A DNA stretch of 64,000 nt from Liopterus haemorrhoidalis (GCA_963971575.1 OZ020617.1:17259403-17323402), one strand, 5' to 3'; positions 11,323-22,409 are shown, counted from the stretch's first letter. Notes: generated by a model from the sequence alone, not told the origin. Made by a program: numbers and translations.

Positions 11323-11529
11323 AATTTAGTAAATAATTTATAATTTTCTTGCTGTTGACAAAGATGTCACTTTTCTATACATATATAATTATACAGTAAA
11401 TATTATTTCTCAAAGACCTACACACCTTTGTACAATGAAAACAATCTGCTACGCTACTACGATGGGGTATTATTATTATATTATTACTTTTATTATCTCG
11501 AAAATAATATAACCAAAATAAATTTACCA

Positions 11530-11908
11530 TCGAGAATCAGAAAATAATGGAGGTGAGAAAGTTTTGCTACTTGGGTAGCATTATAAGCAAAAATGGTGGG
11601 ACACTAACCAACATTCTCCAGAGATTCTGTAAGGCTCGACATGCCTTCTACCAACTTAATAATTTATGAAACAATAACCAGCTGTTCATCAATTCGAAAT
11701 TACGAATTTTCGACACCAGTATGTAGTCGGTACTTCTGTATGACTGCGAATCCTGAAAAGTTACTAACCAAAACTCGTCTAAAATTCAAATTTTCGTCAA
11801 TCGATGCTTGAGACACATATTACGTGTCAAATTATATGACATTTTAACCAACAGCGAGCTATGGTGCAAAACAAACCATACAGAGATCAAACTCAAAATA
11901 TGGAAACG
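11530..11908 (+). pseudogene. LINE reverse-transcriptase C-terminal region, first part
   Basis: The plus strand reads as the region downstream of the reverse-transcriptase core of a LINE: VRKFCYLGSIISKNGGT, LQRFCKARHAFYQLNNL, LRIFDTSM, NRCLRHILRVK and NSELWCKT follow in the usual order, with several stops. The same frame type resumes at 13837 (CALRQEEDD, IPQGSRLVGRPSMIWRRTV) after a second LINE inserted here. The copy is old and inactive. Confidence 0.8.
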
Positions 11909-12518
11909 TAAATTTATTTATTATTTATTTACCAAAAATTCCATTTCAATACAAATAGAAGAAAGTTATTACTATGTTTAACTTAAAAGTATCAATATAA
12001 AATACATATAATTTAATTGTGAAAAGGATTAACACCACAGATACTAAGTATGTGTGTGGTTTCAGTTAAAATTGAATAATTTAATTTATTTTTGAAAATT
12101 GAAGGATGCGGTTTTAGGGGCTGAAATTATTTTGTATTTTTAAAATTATTCTCTATTATAATTAGGTACTTCATCCTGTGTAAGGTTTTTTATCCATATT
12201 TAAGTGTATTTTGTAATTTTATTATCAGCAAATGTTGTAATTATCAGCAAATGTAATTTTATTATCAGCAAATGTTGTAATTGAAATATTCTTATCAGTT
12301 ATAAATTTTTGGAAGTTATTATATAGTTTAGGAACATAATATGTACATGAAATTTCGCTGTCCTACAGTCTTATTTGCTTTATAGGGCAATGCTTTTCCA
12401 GCATTTTTAGTTTTATGTTCATGCGTTGTAAATTGTATGGGGCAGTGGTTCCCAACCTTTTTTACTTGCGGAGCCCTTTTTAGAATCAATTTCTATGGCA
12501 GAGCCCCTAGACCTACCC

Positions 12519-12703
12519 TTCTTCTTCTTCTTTGGACACTATCAGTCAGGTTGACTTTTGGCCTCACTCACATAAGCCCTCCATCTTGATCTATTCATTG
12601 TCAGGCCTTTCCAGGTACCCTGAATACCAATACTTGTTAGATCTTCGGTTAGCTGATCTCTCCATCTCTTGAGAGGTCTTCCCACTGGTCGACAAGTGTT
12701 CAA
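12519..12703 (-). pseudogene. LINE 3'-end fragment (RTE/R1-like)
   Basis: The minus strand translates as VGRPLKRWRDQLTEDLTSIG...GLTMNRSRWRAYVSEAK before a stop and a GAAGAAGAAG tail, the usual pattern at the C-terminus of RTE/R1-like LINE proteins. It is a 3' remnant, related to the fragments at 2.2 and 59.3 kb. Confidence 0.6.
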
Positions 12704-12815
12704 CCTTGTTAGAAAATATTAGGCCAAGTTATTCCTACTCTGCTGCTAGAATGTATTTTATACAAGTACTTTATGATGGCGGTCGGTCCTGTGGTCGCAA
12801 CAGCTGATTTTTTAC
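12704..12815. repeat. 105-bp dispersed repeat
   Basis: This block recurs in inverse orientation at 62157-62258 with only about ten differences (core TATTTTATACAAGTACTTTxTGATxGCGGTCGG). It is not bounded by obvious TIRs. It may be part of a LINE 3' region or a short independent element. Confidence 0.7.
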
Positions 12816-12839
12816 ATATAATTTTAATTATTTTCTTTT

Positions 12840-13826
12840 TTCTAATCTTTGCATTTAACTGCTTGCAGCACTCCGCCAGGCAATTAATCCATATGAAAGT
12901 AAAGATTGTACTAAAGCAAAATAAAAATTGCACAACAATTTTATAGGCAGATATTGTCTTCATTTTTTAAAAATATAAAAGGACTTTCTAAGTCTGTTGT
13001 TAATGTTTTTTATATGTATGCTCCAATTCATTTTACTATCAATTAACACCCCAAGATACTTCACAAAATCTGTTTTTTTTCAAAAAACTTGGCAAGTGCA
13101 ACCAGAGTAAATACAGTTAACATCATGTATTATTAGCTTTGAAAAATTTGGTTGTGTTCTGACAATAGTAGAGAAGGCTAGAAAATATAATTTTGAATAA
13201 TTTAGACTTAATATTATTATCCAACCAACATATTATCTCTGAAAGATCTGCTTCAGTCTTGCGCTTAACTTCTTCCCATTTATTGGATTGTATTAATAAG
13301 GCTTTATCATCAGCATATGATATAAAGCCGTGTAAATTACTTAATTGTAACAAGTCGTTTATATACACTAGAAATAACAAAGGCCCAAGCACAGTACCCT
13401 GTGGTACACCGCACTTAACAATCAATGACTCACTAGTGTAATCATCTATCTTTACTTTTTGCGTTTTATTTTCTAGATAGTTTTGAATTATTATCAAACC
13501 AATAACTCTTATACCATATTTTTCCAGTTTTCTGAGTAATATTGAATGATTTACCGTATCAAATGCCTTAGCTAAATCCAAAAATACTGCAACAGATGGC
13601 TTAGAGATATCTAAACATATTCCGCAAGGACTTCTAAGGCATCATCCGTACTTTTATTTCTCTGAAAACCATATTGATTGTTTGCCAAAATTTTATTAGT
13701 TTCTAGAAAAGATGTTAAACGCTTTTTTATTAGTTTCTCTAATACTTTAACTAACCATGAGCTTATAGTAATTGGTATATAATTAGTTATTAGATTTTTA
13801 CTACCTCCTTTATAGATAGGGTGCAC
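12840..13826 (-). pseudogene. LINE reverse transcriptase, frameshifted
   Basis: Reading right to left on the minus strand: fingers HPIYKGGSKNLITNY and NNQYGFQRNKSTDDALEVL; palm MDLAKAFDTVNH (first catalytic aspartate) and GVPQGTVLGPLLFLVYINDL; catalytic ISYADD; then thumb-like VKYLGVLIDSKMNWSIHI and LLSYGLIAWRSAASS. The motif set is that of Jockey/CR1-type non-LTR retrotransposons. At least two frameshifts separate the blocks and stops occur in the thumb, so it is inactive. Confidence 0.85.
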
Positions 13827-13836
13827 TAAATGGTGC

Positions 13837-14052
13837 TGCCTGGACTGCGCTCTACGCCAAGAAGAGGATGATATTTCCGGAATCGCACTAGAATGGATCC
13901 CACAAGGCAGTAGGCTTGTCGGCAGACCATCCATGATCTGGAGACGTACGGTTGCCAAGCAGTCCCAAGATTCCGAAAACACTTGGAGTGAGCACGTAAT
14001 CGAGTTAGATGGCAACAATTTATTGAGGCCCTATGCTGAAGTTAGGAGTTAG
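13837..14052 (+). pseudogene. LINE C-terminus, second part
   Basis: The plus strand continues the LINE begun at 11530: CLDCALRQEEDDISGIALEW followed by IPQGSRLVGRPSMIWRRTVA and SENTWSEHVIEL. The GRPxxxWRRTV and W.E pattern is typical of LINE C-termini. The frame is open over this piece, suggesting that the 1.9 kb interruption was inserted cleanly. Confidence 0.75.
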
Positions 14053-14884
14053 AGGAACTAATATATGTTATTTTTCACAGAATTGAACGGAATTGTGGTC
14101 GTAGGAAATATTATGTACACAATTCCTGAACAAAATGTATTTTGCCTGCGGCTTGTGATGATAAACTTCCAGCTCACATAAAAATATGACTTTTTACGCC
14201 CATTTTAATAAGCGCAGTGAGACACATCACATTATAAAGGCCTTCTTGGATACAGGCTGGCTATCATTGTGTCTTATTTGCTAATATTTGTGTCCTGTTT
14301 AGTCCTCCCTTGTTTAAGAATATAGTAGTTTATTTGCCAGTCTTGTTTTGAAACGTAGATCTGAACTGAATCGAGCAAGTAGATCAAGATTTAAGAGTCA
14401 TTTGTGGTTACCAAATTTCTGGAAATTTGTAAGATTTTATGATATATGTCGAATCTGTTACGCTAGTTCTTAGATTATAGTCTTTTGTTTTACGGTTAAC
14501 TGTATTATATTATAGTGTAATATCTACTTTTAATTTGTTAACAAATTTTAATCAGTGTGAAAATAAATAATACAAAACATTTTTTTTATTCTTTCACCTT
14601 AATGTTTAGTCTTTTTTTTATTGATTTTCAGGATACCTTCACTCATGTGTTTCTCTTTATGTACGCTAGAAAATGTGACCAAAAATTAATAATAATAATA
14701 ATAGAAATAATAATATATTTTCCAAAAAACAAATACCTATACTGACATTAAAAAGAGAACACCTAGTAATAATTAGTTTATTTCAATAATTTTTGTTATA
14801 CATGTTTGTTCTGGCAAGGTAAGTAAACGAACAAAATTTGAAGAGAATCGGACAGTTAGAACCCGAGAAATATTAATAATAGTT
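14053..14884. other. AT-rich, no gene recognised
   Basis: Part may be 3' sequence of the LINE ending at 14052. A (TAA)n stretch near 14683-14711 could mark a retroelement tail. No recognisable domain is present. Confidence 0.4.
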
Positions 14885-15060
14885 TGAGTCTCCATGGTGC
14901 ACTATGCACTTATTAACACGTCTCTGGGCATACTCCTAATTAGGTGATCGATATCCCAGGCTACCTGTACCTCATGACAAAGTGCCACTAGAGTCTGTGG
15001 GGAATGGGGTAAATTTAGTAATCTTCTACCCATAATGTCCCATATGTATGGTCAGTATTA
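14885..15060 (-). pseudogene. Tc1-like transposase C-terminal fragment
   Basis: The minus strand reads MGRRLLNLPHSPQTLVALCH, EVQVAWDIDHLIRSMPRDVL, then a stop. This is the pattern of the C-terminal helices of Tc1-like transposases (IWD.MGRR, PPQT...L...EW..I....LI.SMPRR). The catalytic domain is missing and no matching TIRs were identified. Confidence 0.65.
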
Positions 15061-16366
15061 CGTCCATTTTTTAGTGTACACAGAAAGGCACCTACAATTT
15101 ATAGCCGGTTGCAAACGGCTAAGCAGAACCTGTAATCTGTATAAATATTTTTACACAAATTATTCGACATAAGCAGGAATTGAACTCACGTCCGTGCCCT
15201 TGCTTAACGGACAAATAGCAGATACAAACGATTTAACGTTTGCAGCTGCAGACTTACTAATGACACTTTGTAGATCCCAAATATAACACTTCACTCAACA
15301 AGTCTCCGGTGACATATATATGGCAACAATGTTGACAGACCAATATGATTTCTGGATAGTATCAACCTTCAAACGATACATGTGAAAATTTCATGACATT
15401 CTGACAATTATTTTAGAGGTTACAGTGGATTAAGTGACACCAGTTTTGTAATTTGGCCTCACATATAACAAAAATATTGAGAAAAAAACATATTGCGTAA
15501 AAAATATACACAAAAATTGATGTGAAGTGTGCATTTTCACACATTTCAGGGTTTCGCAGGTATTTAGTAAGTGAATGATGATTATTTGGGATGCCAAATA
15601 ATGATAATAAACAAATTAAAGTTTTTTTTTTTTTGTTAATTTTAATTCGAATGCCTAATACTATTGTTAAGATAAAATGTTTGTTAAAATAATTGGTTGT
15701 TTAATATTTTTTTTTCTTTCTGGTGGTCGTAGAGAAAGTAGGGTCTGTAAAGCCGGGTTGGAAGAGAAAATTCGATGCTCGTGGTTCCTCACGCTCGGAA
15801 TGTTCTACTTGCATAGAATTTTCACATTCCAACCTTGTTACAGAATATACTATTCTGAGCTTGGTTTTTGAGGAAAAAAAAACAAGTAGCCCTTCGGAAT
15901 ATTTAAATTCCGTCGTTGTATATTATTTTTTTGTATGAAAAATGGCCCTCGACCCAAATGAGATTGATACCTGCTGTAAGATATTGATGTAGAGATGTTT
16001 CAAAATGTAAAGAGCCACTGTTCTGACGTCATCATGCGCAACCTTGACAATACATTGGCGTGGCAATTATGCATTGTAAAATTATAAGGCGTATTGAGAC
16101 ACTATTTATTTTATAGAAAAAATACATTTTACCTTCATGAAAAGTCGTATATGACTTAAATAATTTCAACATAAATTATTTACTTTATATTTAATGTATA
16201 TATATTTATAATATTAAATTAATATTATTAATTAATATAATACTTACTGTATAATTTTCTTAGGACGTTTATGAGAAAAATCCTGCGTTAATTGAAAATT
16301 GTAGAACAAAATTTAAAAAACCTGCTTTAATTTATTAAAACAATCCAAATAATATTACAAATAATA
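15061..16366. other. Mixed repeats, no gene recognised
   Basis: A block at 15526-15600 containing GTGTGCATTTTCACAC and CAGGGTTTCGCAGGTAT is shared with repeats at 29.2, 29.4 and 39.3 kb. Overlapping frames at 15677-15938 are open for 60-70 codons but match no family I know. A tRNA-like B-box (GAGTTCAATTCC, minus strand near 15180) lacks a convincing A box. Confidence 0.45.
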
Positions 16367-16660
16367 TACAGTCTGTTTCAAACGCTTAGGCGGAACTAGA
16401 TTTTGCAATTTAGTTACTTTCATCGCTTAAATCGGGCTTTTCGGCCGTTTTGTTTAAGCTTTGTAGATCATACTTACAATAAATATTTTTTGGTTAAGGT
16501 TAATATCATTTTAAAATGTCATTTTCTTTATATTTTGATTTTTTGTGTCATTCTTAATACAAATTTCCCATTTTTTTTTTCTGTCATTAAAATACATAAA
16601 ATAAATAATTTAATTTTGATTCTTCATCAGATTCTGATTTGAAGTCTAATACGTTGGCTA
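16367..16660 (+). mobile_element. MITE family B copy, right end eroded
   Basis: It starts TACAGTCTGTTTCAAACGC and follows the complete copies at 27921 and 59573 closely through GGCGGAACTAGATTTTGCAA, TTTTGTTTAAGCTTTGTA and TTAATACAAATTTCCC. The right inverted end is missing. Confidence 0.8.
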
Positions 16661-17169
16661 TAATTTCACGATCCTGGCCTAGCTAAAACAATAAGTAACT
16701 ATAATGTAACAAAAAACGAAAAAATTAGATTGTGGTTATATAACCTAACTTTTTAATCTAACTTTTATTTATTATAGAAACTATATTTACCTTAAAGATT
16801 AATCAATTAGTAAACAGTAATAACTTTTCTTAAAAGCTATTTCTAATACAACAGCTAGAAACTTCTGAATTATAAGAAATTATCACACACTAACAAATGT
16901 CATACAACAGCGTTAGACGTACGTCCATGATGCGTCTATCGTCTATGAAACAGAATATCACTTAAATACACCCCTCCAATATGCAGTTGGACTCGTCTGG
17001 ACGAATTTTGGTTTACTGCGCAAGGCAATAGACTGGCTCTTTACATTTTGAATTCACTCTAAATATAAAAAAAAAAAAAAATGATAATTTCATATTTTAA
17101 TGATAACAAAAATATGATTGTAAAGCCACATATCAAGAGATTTCATTTGGTAACCCTCAAAATTTTACA

Positions 17170-17199
17170 AACATATATATATATATATATATACACACA
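17170..17199 (+). repeat. AT/AC dinucleotide repeat
   Basis: A (TA)n run passing into (CA)n directly precedes the left mariner end. A matching (TA)n run follows the right end, as expected if the mariner inserted into a TA-rich microsatellite. Confidence 0.8.
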
Positions 17200-18482
17200 C
17201 CAGGTCTACAAGTATGAAATGCGGATTTTTTTTTAAATAAAACACATTAAACTCAAAAGAACAGTAAAAGTTTATTTATTCAAAGTATACTCCATTAGAA
17301 GTTATACATTTTTCCCATCTTTCAGGCAATTTGTGAATACCTCGCCAGTAGAACTCTTCCCCTTTCCCCGCAAACCATTCATCTAGCCATTCTTTCACAT
17401 TTTCATATGAACAAAAGTGCTGCTCGGCAAGTGCGTGACCCATCGATGCGAACAAGTGGTAATCTGAAGGCCAAGTCTGGTGAGTAAGCGGCATGGGGTA
17501 GCACTTCCCACTTGAGTGCCTCCAATGTGTTGCAAACTGCTTTTGCCTTATGTGATGGAGCGTTATCGTGAAGAAAGATTACCTTGTGCTGTCTTCTTTC
17601 GTATTCTGGTCGTTTTATGAGCAGCGAATGGTTCAATTCGATCAGTTGTTGTTGGTAGCGTTGGGTATTAACTGTTTCACCAGGTTTTAACAATTCATAA
17701 TAGACCACACCCTTTTGGTCTCACCAAGTACAGAGCATTGTCTTTTTGCCAAAGCGATTCGGTCTTGAAGTTGATGTGGATGGTGAGCCTGGGTTCACCC
17801 ATGATTTTTTGCGTTTGGGATTATCAAAATAAATCCATTTTTCATCGCCAGTAATGATACGATGCAAAAAAGACTTTTTTTTGTATCGTGCAAGCAAAAT
17901 TTCACGATTTCAAGTGTTTTTGCGTTTTTCCATCTGCCTCTCATTCAATGCATGTAGAACCCATCTGCCGACTTTCTGGATCTTACCCATCTCTCGTAGG
18001 CGATTGGAAACAGCTTGTTGACTAACGCCTAACTGCTCTGCTAGTTGTTTTGTGATTGACTATCGTCTTCCTGTAGCAATGTTTCCAATTTTGTATCTTC
18101 ATATTTTTTTGGAGGTTTTCCATGTTCTTTGTCTGTAAGATCAAAGTCACCACTTTTGAAACGCCGAAACCATCTTTCACACGTATCTTGCGATGGAGCA
18201 TATTCACCATAAACTTCTCGAAGCAGTCGGTATGATTCAGCAGCAGTTTTTTTAAATGAAAACAAAACAGTAGTACTGTCCGCGAATGCTCTTTATTTGG
18301 CACAAAATTTGACATTTTTAACACGGTAAAACAAAACTATATGATCACTTTTCAAATTATAACCTATACGCATTTGACACTTAATGATAACTTAACAAAA
18401 CGCCGTATGTGTTGAAACTTTGAACTACACACTCTGCGCGGCAAGTTTGAAAAAAATCCGCATTTCATACTTGTAGACGTGG
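17200..18482 (-). mobile_element. Mos1-like mariner, near full length
   Basis: Ends CCAGGTCTACAAGTATGAAA (left) and the inverse (right, ending TTGTAGACGTGG) form TIRs of about 30 bp very like those of mauritiana-subfamily mariners; the right end is followed by TA. The length, 1283 bp, is almost exactly that of Mos1 (about 1.29 kb). A transposase pseudogene fills the minus strand between the TIRs. Confidence 0.92.
17276..18315 (-). pseudogene. Mariner (mauritiana subfamily) transposase, disabled
   Basis: The protein begins MSNFVPNKEHSRTVLLFCF and keeps the full mariner order: helix-turn-helix region (AAESYRLLREVYGEYAPS, TCERWFRRFKSGDFD), linker (KQLAEQLGVSQQAVSNR), first catalytic D in TGDEKWI, second D in FLHDNAPSH, third D in APSDYHLF-like text split by a frameshift, and the C-terminal IHKLPERWEKCITSNG. 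Family length is about 345 residues, matching the span. Breaks: a frameshift near 18252, another near 18058, an in-frame TGA after KRKNT, a TGA where the conserved second Trp of the WW motif should be, and a frameshift near 17450. It cannot make a working enzyme unless repaired in trans. Resemblance to Mos1 is from family knowledge. Confidence 0.93.
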
Positions 18483-18617
18483 TATATATATATATACAAG
18501 AATACTGAACATTATTATATGTTCAATAAATGTGTACATATTTAAACTCAATTTTATTTTTAATATGTACAAGATTGATATAGAAATAAAAATTTAGAAT
18601 ATGTACATTTAAGCGTT
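18483..18617. other. Short AT-rich spacer
   Basis: A (TA)n run at its start is the mariner target; nothing else is seen. Confidence 0.4.
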
Positions 18618-18905
18618 TGTTTTGGCGTCGTTAAGAGCTGGCGCCCTGGGTCTGGGCCCCTGTCGCCCCTGCCTTTCACCGCCGCTGGTGATGACGTCTG
18701 CTCATCTCGCCAACTGTGCCGTGGTTGAGTGCCCCTTTCTGAAGCCGAATTGTTCGGGTGCTATTAAGTTGTTATTAGTGAGGTGTTTATTTACTCTTTT
18801 TAAGTATATTTTTTCTGCCACTTTACTAACAGTACTTGACTGATAGGTCTGTAGCTCGACGGTAAATCAGAAGGTTTATTGGATTTCTTAATTGGTACTA
18901 GGTTA
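18618..18905 (-). pseudogene. LINE reverse-transcriptase fingers fragment, GC-rich
   Basis: The minus strand encodes LVPIKKSNKPSDLPSSYRPI and, after frame changes, EQFGFRKGHSTTAQLAR: the N-terminal RT motifs of Jockey-like LINEs. Sequence beyond (ADVITSGGERQG) degrades into a GC-rich stretch of about 120 bp unlike its neighbours. The upstream side is cut by the (TAA)n tail of another LINE at 18906. Confidence 0.75.
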
Positions 18906-19640
18906 GTTAATAATAATAATAATAATAATAATAAATTTATTCAACCAATAACACATTACAGAAATGTTGTGGTTTAGTCAAGATGACATGTATAATATAA
19001 ATTGTAACCACATGAGTTAAACAATACAAATAAATTTAGCAAATAGTACAGTTATAGTATATCTCAGAAATAGCGATAGTAATAAATCTTTTTGTCAGGC
19101 AGTTACCAGTGGCGGGCACATTTTAAACACGTTTAAATTGGTTTTGTGTATTTCTATATTACTATTTGTCATTTTATTAAACGCACGCCTGTGACCATAT
19201 TTATCATATCATTAAACGCATGCCTGTGACCATATTTTTCTTCAAAATTTTAGGGTAAAATTTTTATGATCTATTGTGTTTAACCCTAGTTCGTATTCCC
19301 TTATAAGATGTGCGGCACACTCGGTTGTTTCTTAACAATATTTCGTTTCGAACTATTCATATTTTGTGTGCCGCTTATGTGTGAAAAAACAATAACTTTT
19401 TACAAATAATAAATTTTATTACTATCGCTCTTTCTGACATAGACTATAGGAGATTACATAATTTAATATTAGCCCTTATGGTGTAAATATTCCTGTATGC
19501 TATAAAAACAGTTGGATTGTTAAAAATGTCTAAATTTTAATTTAAATGCTCTACTGGACGTTATAGACTTAAATGCAAATGGTACACAGTTAAATAATGT
19601 TAAATCCATCTAGTGAGGACTTTTACTGTACAGTCCAGAG

Positions 19641-20380
19641 CTATAAGAGGGACATACAATTGAGTGTTTGATAAGAATGAAAATCAGAATTGGTAGCGAA
19701 AAGGTACGGATTATTTTTAACAAACATTAAAGCTTCTAATATATAAACAGATGGAAGAGTTAATATAGACAAAACAAAAAAAAGGGATCTGCAAGATGCT
19801 CTAAAGGGGGCACCAGCTATTATGCGAATAGCACGTTTTTGAAGTACAAAAACCTTTGACGATTCAGAACTTCCCCAACACAAAATGCCGTATCTCATTG
19901 TTGCGTGAAAAGTTCCAAAGTAAGCAGTTCTAAGTATATCAGAAGAAACCATATTTTTAAGTTTTTTTAATATAAAACAAGATTTGCTAAGTTTAGGTAG
20001 CATATATCTAACGTGATTATGTCGACTCAGATTATCATTTATCATTATACCTAAAAATTTTGTTGACTGGGAACACTGAATACCTTTTTGTCCTTGTAAG
20101 TGGATATATGGGCTGGTAATAGGTGCATTTTTGTGTCCATGAAAGTGCAGAGCAAGACTTTTTTTTGTATTTAAAATGAGTTTATTTTCGTAGCACCATT
20201 GACTGATTGATTCCAAGTTACTTTTACCATCGAAAGCTAGTGAAGTTGCATCTGCATTATGAAGCAAGTGTAAAGTATCATCCGCATATAGACAAATAGC
20301 ATTATTTGGAAATAATGTAGGCAAATCATTTATATATAAGAGAAATAAAACTGGTTTACTAGGTTCGATAACTTCCAGGT
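19641..20380 (-). pseudogene. LINE reverse transcriptase, C-terminal part
   Basis: The frame reads PSKPVLFLLYINDLPTL, catalytic ICLYADDTLHLL, SISQWCYENKLILNTKKS, STKFLGIMINDNLSRHNHV, LKKLKNMVSSDILRTAYFGT and MRYGILCWGSSE: palm motif C through thumb and the connection region of Jockey/CR1-like LINE RTs. It is open for about 240 codons without a stop. The preceding motifs (FLD..AFD and GVPQGS) are absent because of a deletion at about 20365-20380. Confidence 0.88.
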
Positions 20381-20572
20381 TGGCGGGAAATAGAACATTG
20401 CCATTGTATGGTTTATAATTTTTGCTAATAATATTAATGTTTTGAGCGGTAATTGTTTTAATAAACGAGATGAGGTCCCATCTGGGCCTGGAGCTTTTTT
20501 ATTTTTTAGACTTTTAATAACGGACTTGAGTTCCCTCGGTGTTGTAATATATTTGACTTTAATCATAAACAA
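20381..20572 (-). pseudogene. LINE reverse transcriptase, N-terminal part
   Basis: Encodes TTPRELKSVIKSLKNKKAPG, PDGTSSRLLKQLPL and AMFYFPPTWKLSNL: the KAPGPDG and YFP..WK motifs at the beginning of LINE reverse transcriptases. The frame changes directly after WKLSNL and the C-terminal part follows, so roughly 110-140 residues of RT core are missing. Confidence 0.85.
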
Positions 20573-20575
20573 ATA

Positions 20576-21003
20576 GACTCTGCTCTATTGCACTAATCAA
20601 GCATTAGATACATTAAAACCCTGCTGTACGGAAGGAGGTAAGTTTAGTTTTTAAACGGCATCCAGAATTAAGAATATTATTATTTATTTATCTTATAATA
20701 ATGGACACTGCAAACATTTGTCCTTTTGGTGCTCATAGGCATACAAACATTATTCATTCATACATAAATTTTCATACCTATTTTAAATACTTGCGCAGAT
20801 GTATACCTAGATTTACAAAATCATATTATATCTACATTACATACGAGATTAAAATATATTTATACAAATGTAATGGTTGGTTTCTACAAAACAGAAATAA
20901 GAAATAAAAATAAAACTTAAGAAGTAAAAAAATGGCTACTCTATACATTGGTTTACGTAGAAATAAAATATAGACACGAGAAAAGTTGGTAACATTCAAC
21001 TAC
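20576..21003. other. AT-rich, no gene recognised
   Basis: A 68-codon plus-strand frame at 20701-20907 shows no family features. No repeats with clear ends were found. Confidence 0.4.
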
Positions 21004-21315
21004 TACAGTAAGATCATTAATTCCTGAGCGTTACATAATTGTAAACAATGGGTTTCAAAATATCAAAACTGTATTCAAATTCACAGCTGAAAATTCCAAT
21101 TTAACAAAGAACCAATCAGATTACTTCGTTGATCCGAACTCACCCGAGGAAAAACGAATCTGGTAGAGAAAAACAGTGTTTCTTTAATCATTAATTCGTA
21201 TAAGGTAAAAAAAATAGAATGTACGCCTATGTGTACATGTCCTTGGAAATAAGTTTGATAACTAAATGTTTCTGTCAAGTATTGCATAACGTTCAGGAAT
21301 TAATGTTCGCAATGT
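21004..21315 (-). mobile_element. MITE family C, second copy
   Basis: It is the inverse of the element at 10961-11322, starting TACAGTAAGATCATTAATTC and ending ATTAATGTTCGCAATGTA. Shared interior motifs in inverse order include GAACCAATCAGATTACTTCG and AAATGTTTCTGTCAAGTATT. Confidence 0.75.
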
Positions 21316-21655
21316 ACTGTTGTATATTGTGTCAAAACTGTTAACCTCAAAATTCTAACAAAGTTTACATAAATAGTATTAATTTATATTTTAAACATAT
21401 AAAATTGTATCATTGATTAGTTTTCTGATGCAAGCTATATTTAAATTTAATATCTGCGGGCATGTATTATATTTAGTTTTATTTTATCTATACTGTTTTT
21501 ATCACTGGAAATAAGTTATGTTTGCAACCCTTTAGACTCAGCCATACCAACTATGCGCTACTTTCTTCATCTAGGAACTGTAGTCGAGTCTATACCTGCA
21601 TATGAAGGATAATATTTACAGTTTATGTGATAAAAATTAATATTTACTTTTCCAG

Positions 21656-21791
21656 CAATGGTGCTACAGCATGTGGGCTGTTCGTTGGAACGTCCTTTAT
21701 AGTGGAGAAGATGAAACTTGAACCACTGTGTGATGCTTATTTGGCAATCAGAGTCATCAGAAGAAATAGAAAACAGTTTATTTCTGAAAAG
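21656..21791 (+). CDS. Receptor-type protein tyrosine phosphatase, penultimate exon
   Basis: A 136-bp exon bounded by a good acceptor (TTTACTTTTCCAG) and donor (AAG|GTAAAC). It is open in one frame for 45 codons and starts with the last base of a split codon. It reads NGATACGLFVGTSFIVEKMK, then LCDAYLAIRVIRRNRKQFIS: the stretch after the signature loop of a receptor phosphatase domain, where most animal proteins read HCS(D)GAxxxG...EK.K....D.F..V...R..RP..V. Given the expected Cys-Ser before NGATA, the position of the catalytic arginine (C-x5-R) is alanine, so this is probably the inactive D2 pseudophosphatase domain that sits in the cytoplasm. The next exon fits in phase. The exact paralogue is not determined. 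The Cys itself would be in an upstream exon I did not find. Confidence 0.75.
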
Positions 21792-22174
21792 GTAAACTTA
21801 GTGTGATTTATGTAAACCGAATAACACTAAATAATTCTAATGACTTGAATGTGATCGTCTTATCACCCAATGTTATACAAATGTAAAGTAGGAGTCACAC
21901 TCATTCTCCTCTATTAAGATTAGCGTCAAGAATTCACTAAAATTTATAACATATATAATTTGTTACAATAACTAATAATAATTAATAATACGTACCCAAC
22001 GTCAGAGTGGGCAAATTCGCCGTTTCTAGGCTTCCGGCAATAGATATGAAAGCCCCGTGGTCGTTGTGGCCTTTCGACTGGTCCTATTATTCCTGTACAA
22101 ACATACATTTTAAGTCTTAGTAATAAGAGGCAAAAAAAAAAAAACTTCCGCCAATCGTATAATGTGGGACTTCA

Positions 22175-22240
22175 CCAACAGACCGCGTATAAGCGTCCTG
22201 AACTATGCGGACGATATTTATTTACATTCGCAAAACTGCC
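22175..22240 (+). pseudogene. LINE reverse-transcriptase YADD fragment
   Basis: The plus strand reads FTNRPRISVLNYADDIYLHS, the RT catalytic motif with short flanks. It stands alone and lies upstream of endonuclease text, the reverse of normal order, so it is a rearranged or separate LINE piece. Confidence 0.55.
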
Positions 22241-22409
22241 AGGATCCATTGATATTAATTAAAAATTATACAGGCTACCCAGGGGAAGTCGTGACATCAT
22301 GAAAGATTTAAGATCCAAATCCGTCAGGGAAAATAAAACTTGCCAAATCAATTAACAAAATTGAGAACCAAATGAGAAAAGTAACTCAAAATCCAATACA
22401 CACCATATA

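Larger units (their letters stand above)
11914..13826 (-). mobile_element. 5'-truncated LINE inserted in another LINE
   Basis: This minus-strand insertion splits the plus-strand LINE. Its 3' end on the left is an A-rich tail (AAATAAATAATAAATAAA on the minus strand). TAAAT occurs on both sides (11909-11913 and 13827-13831) and may be the target duplication. The insertion carries a broken reverse transcriptase from the fingers to the thumb, and 5' sequence upstream of the RT is absent, as is common for LINE insertions. Fragments of other repeats (12433-12815) lie within its 3' part. Confidence 0.7.
18908..20575 (-). mobile_element. Jockey/CR1-type LINE with internal deletion
   Basis: A minus-strand LINE whose 3' end is a (TTA)n tail (18908-18934 on the plus strand), preceded by about 700 bp of 3' untranslated region with a duplicated 33-bp block (ACGCxxGCCTGTGACCATAT, near 19175-19235). 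It carries a reverse transcriptase with its middle removed. It inserted into the older LINE fragment to its left. The 5' end is truncated near 20575. Confidence 0.8.

Noticed and set aside
15150..15240. SINE or tRNA-like head
   Set aside because: A B-box-like GAGTTCAATTCC exists but no A box at the right distance.
15677..15938. Two overlapping plus-strand frames as a small gene
   Set aside because: No start context, splice sites or family resemblance that I could support.
21540..21612. Additional phosphatase exon just upstream of 21656
   Set aside because: An open stretch follows a TAG, but the translation does not resemble the phosphatase region expected there and no good donor was found.
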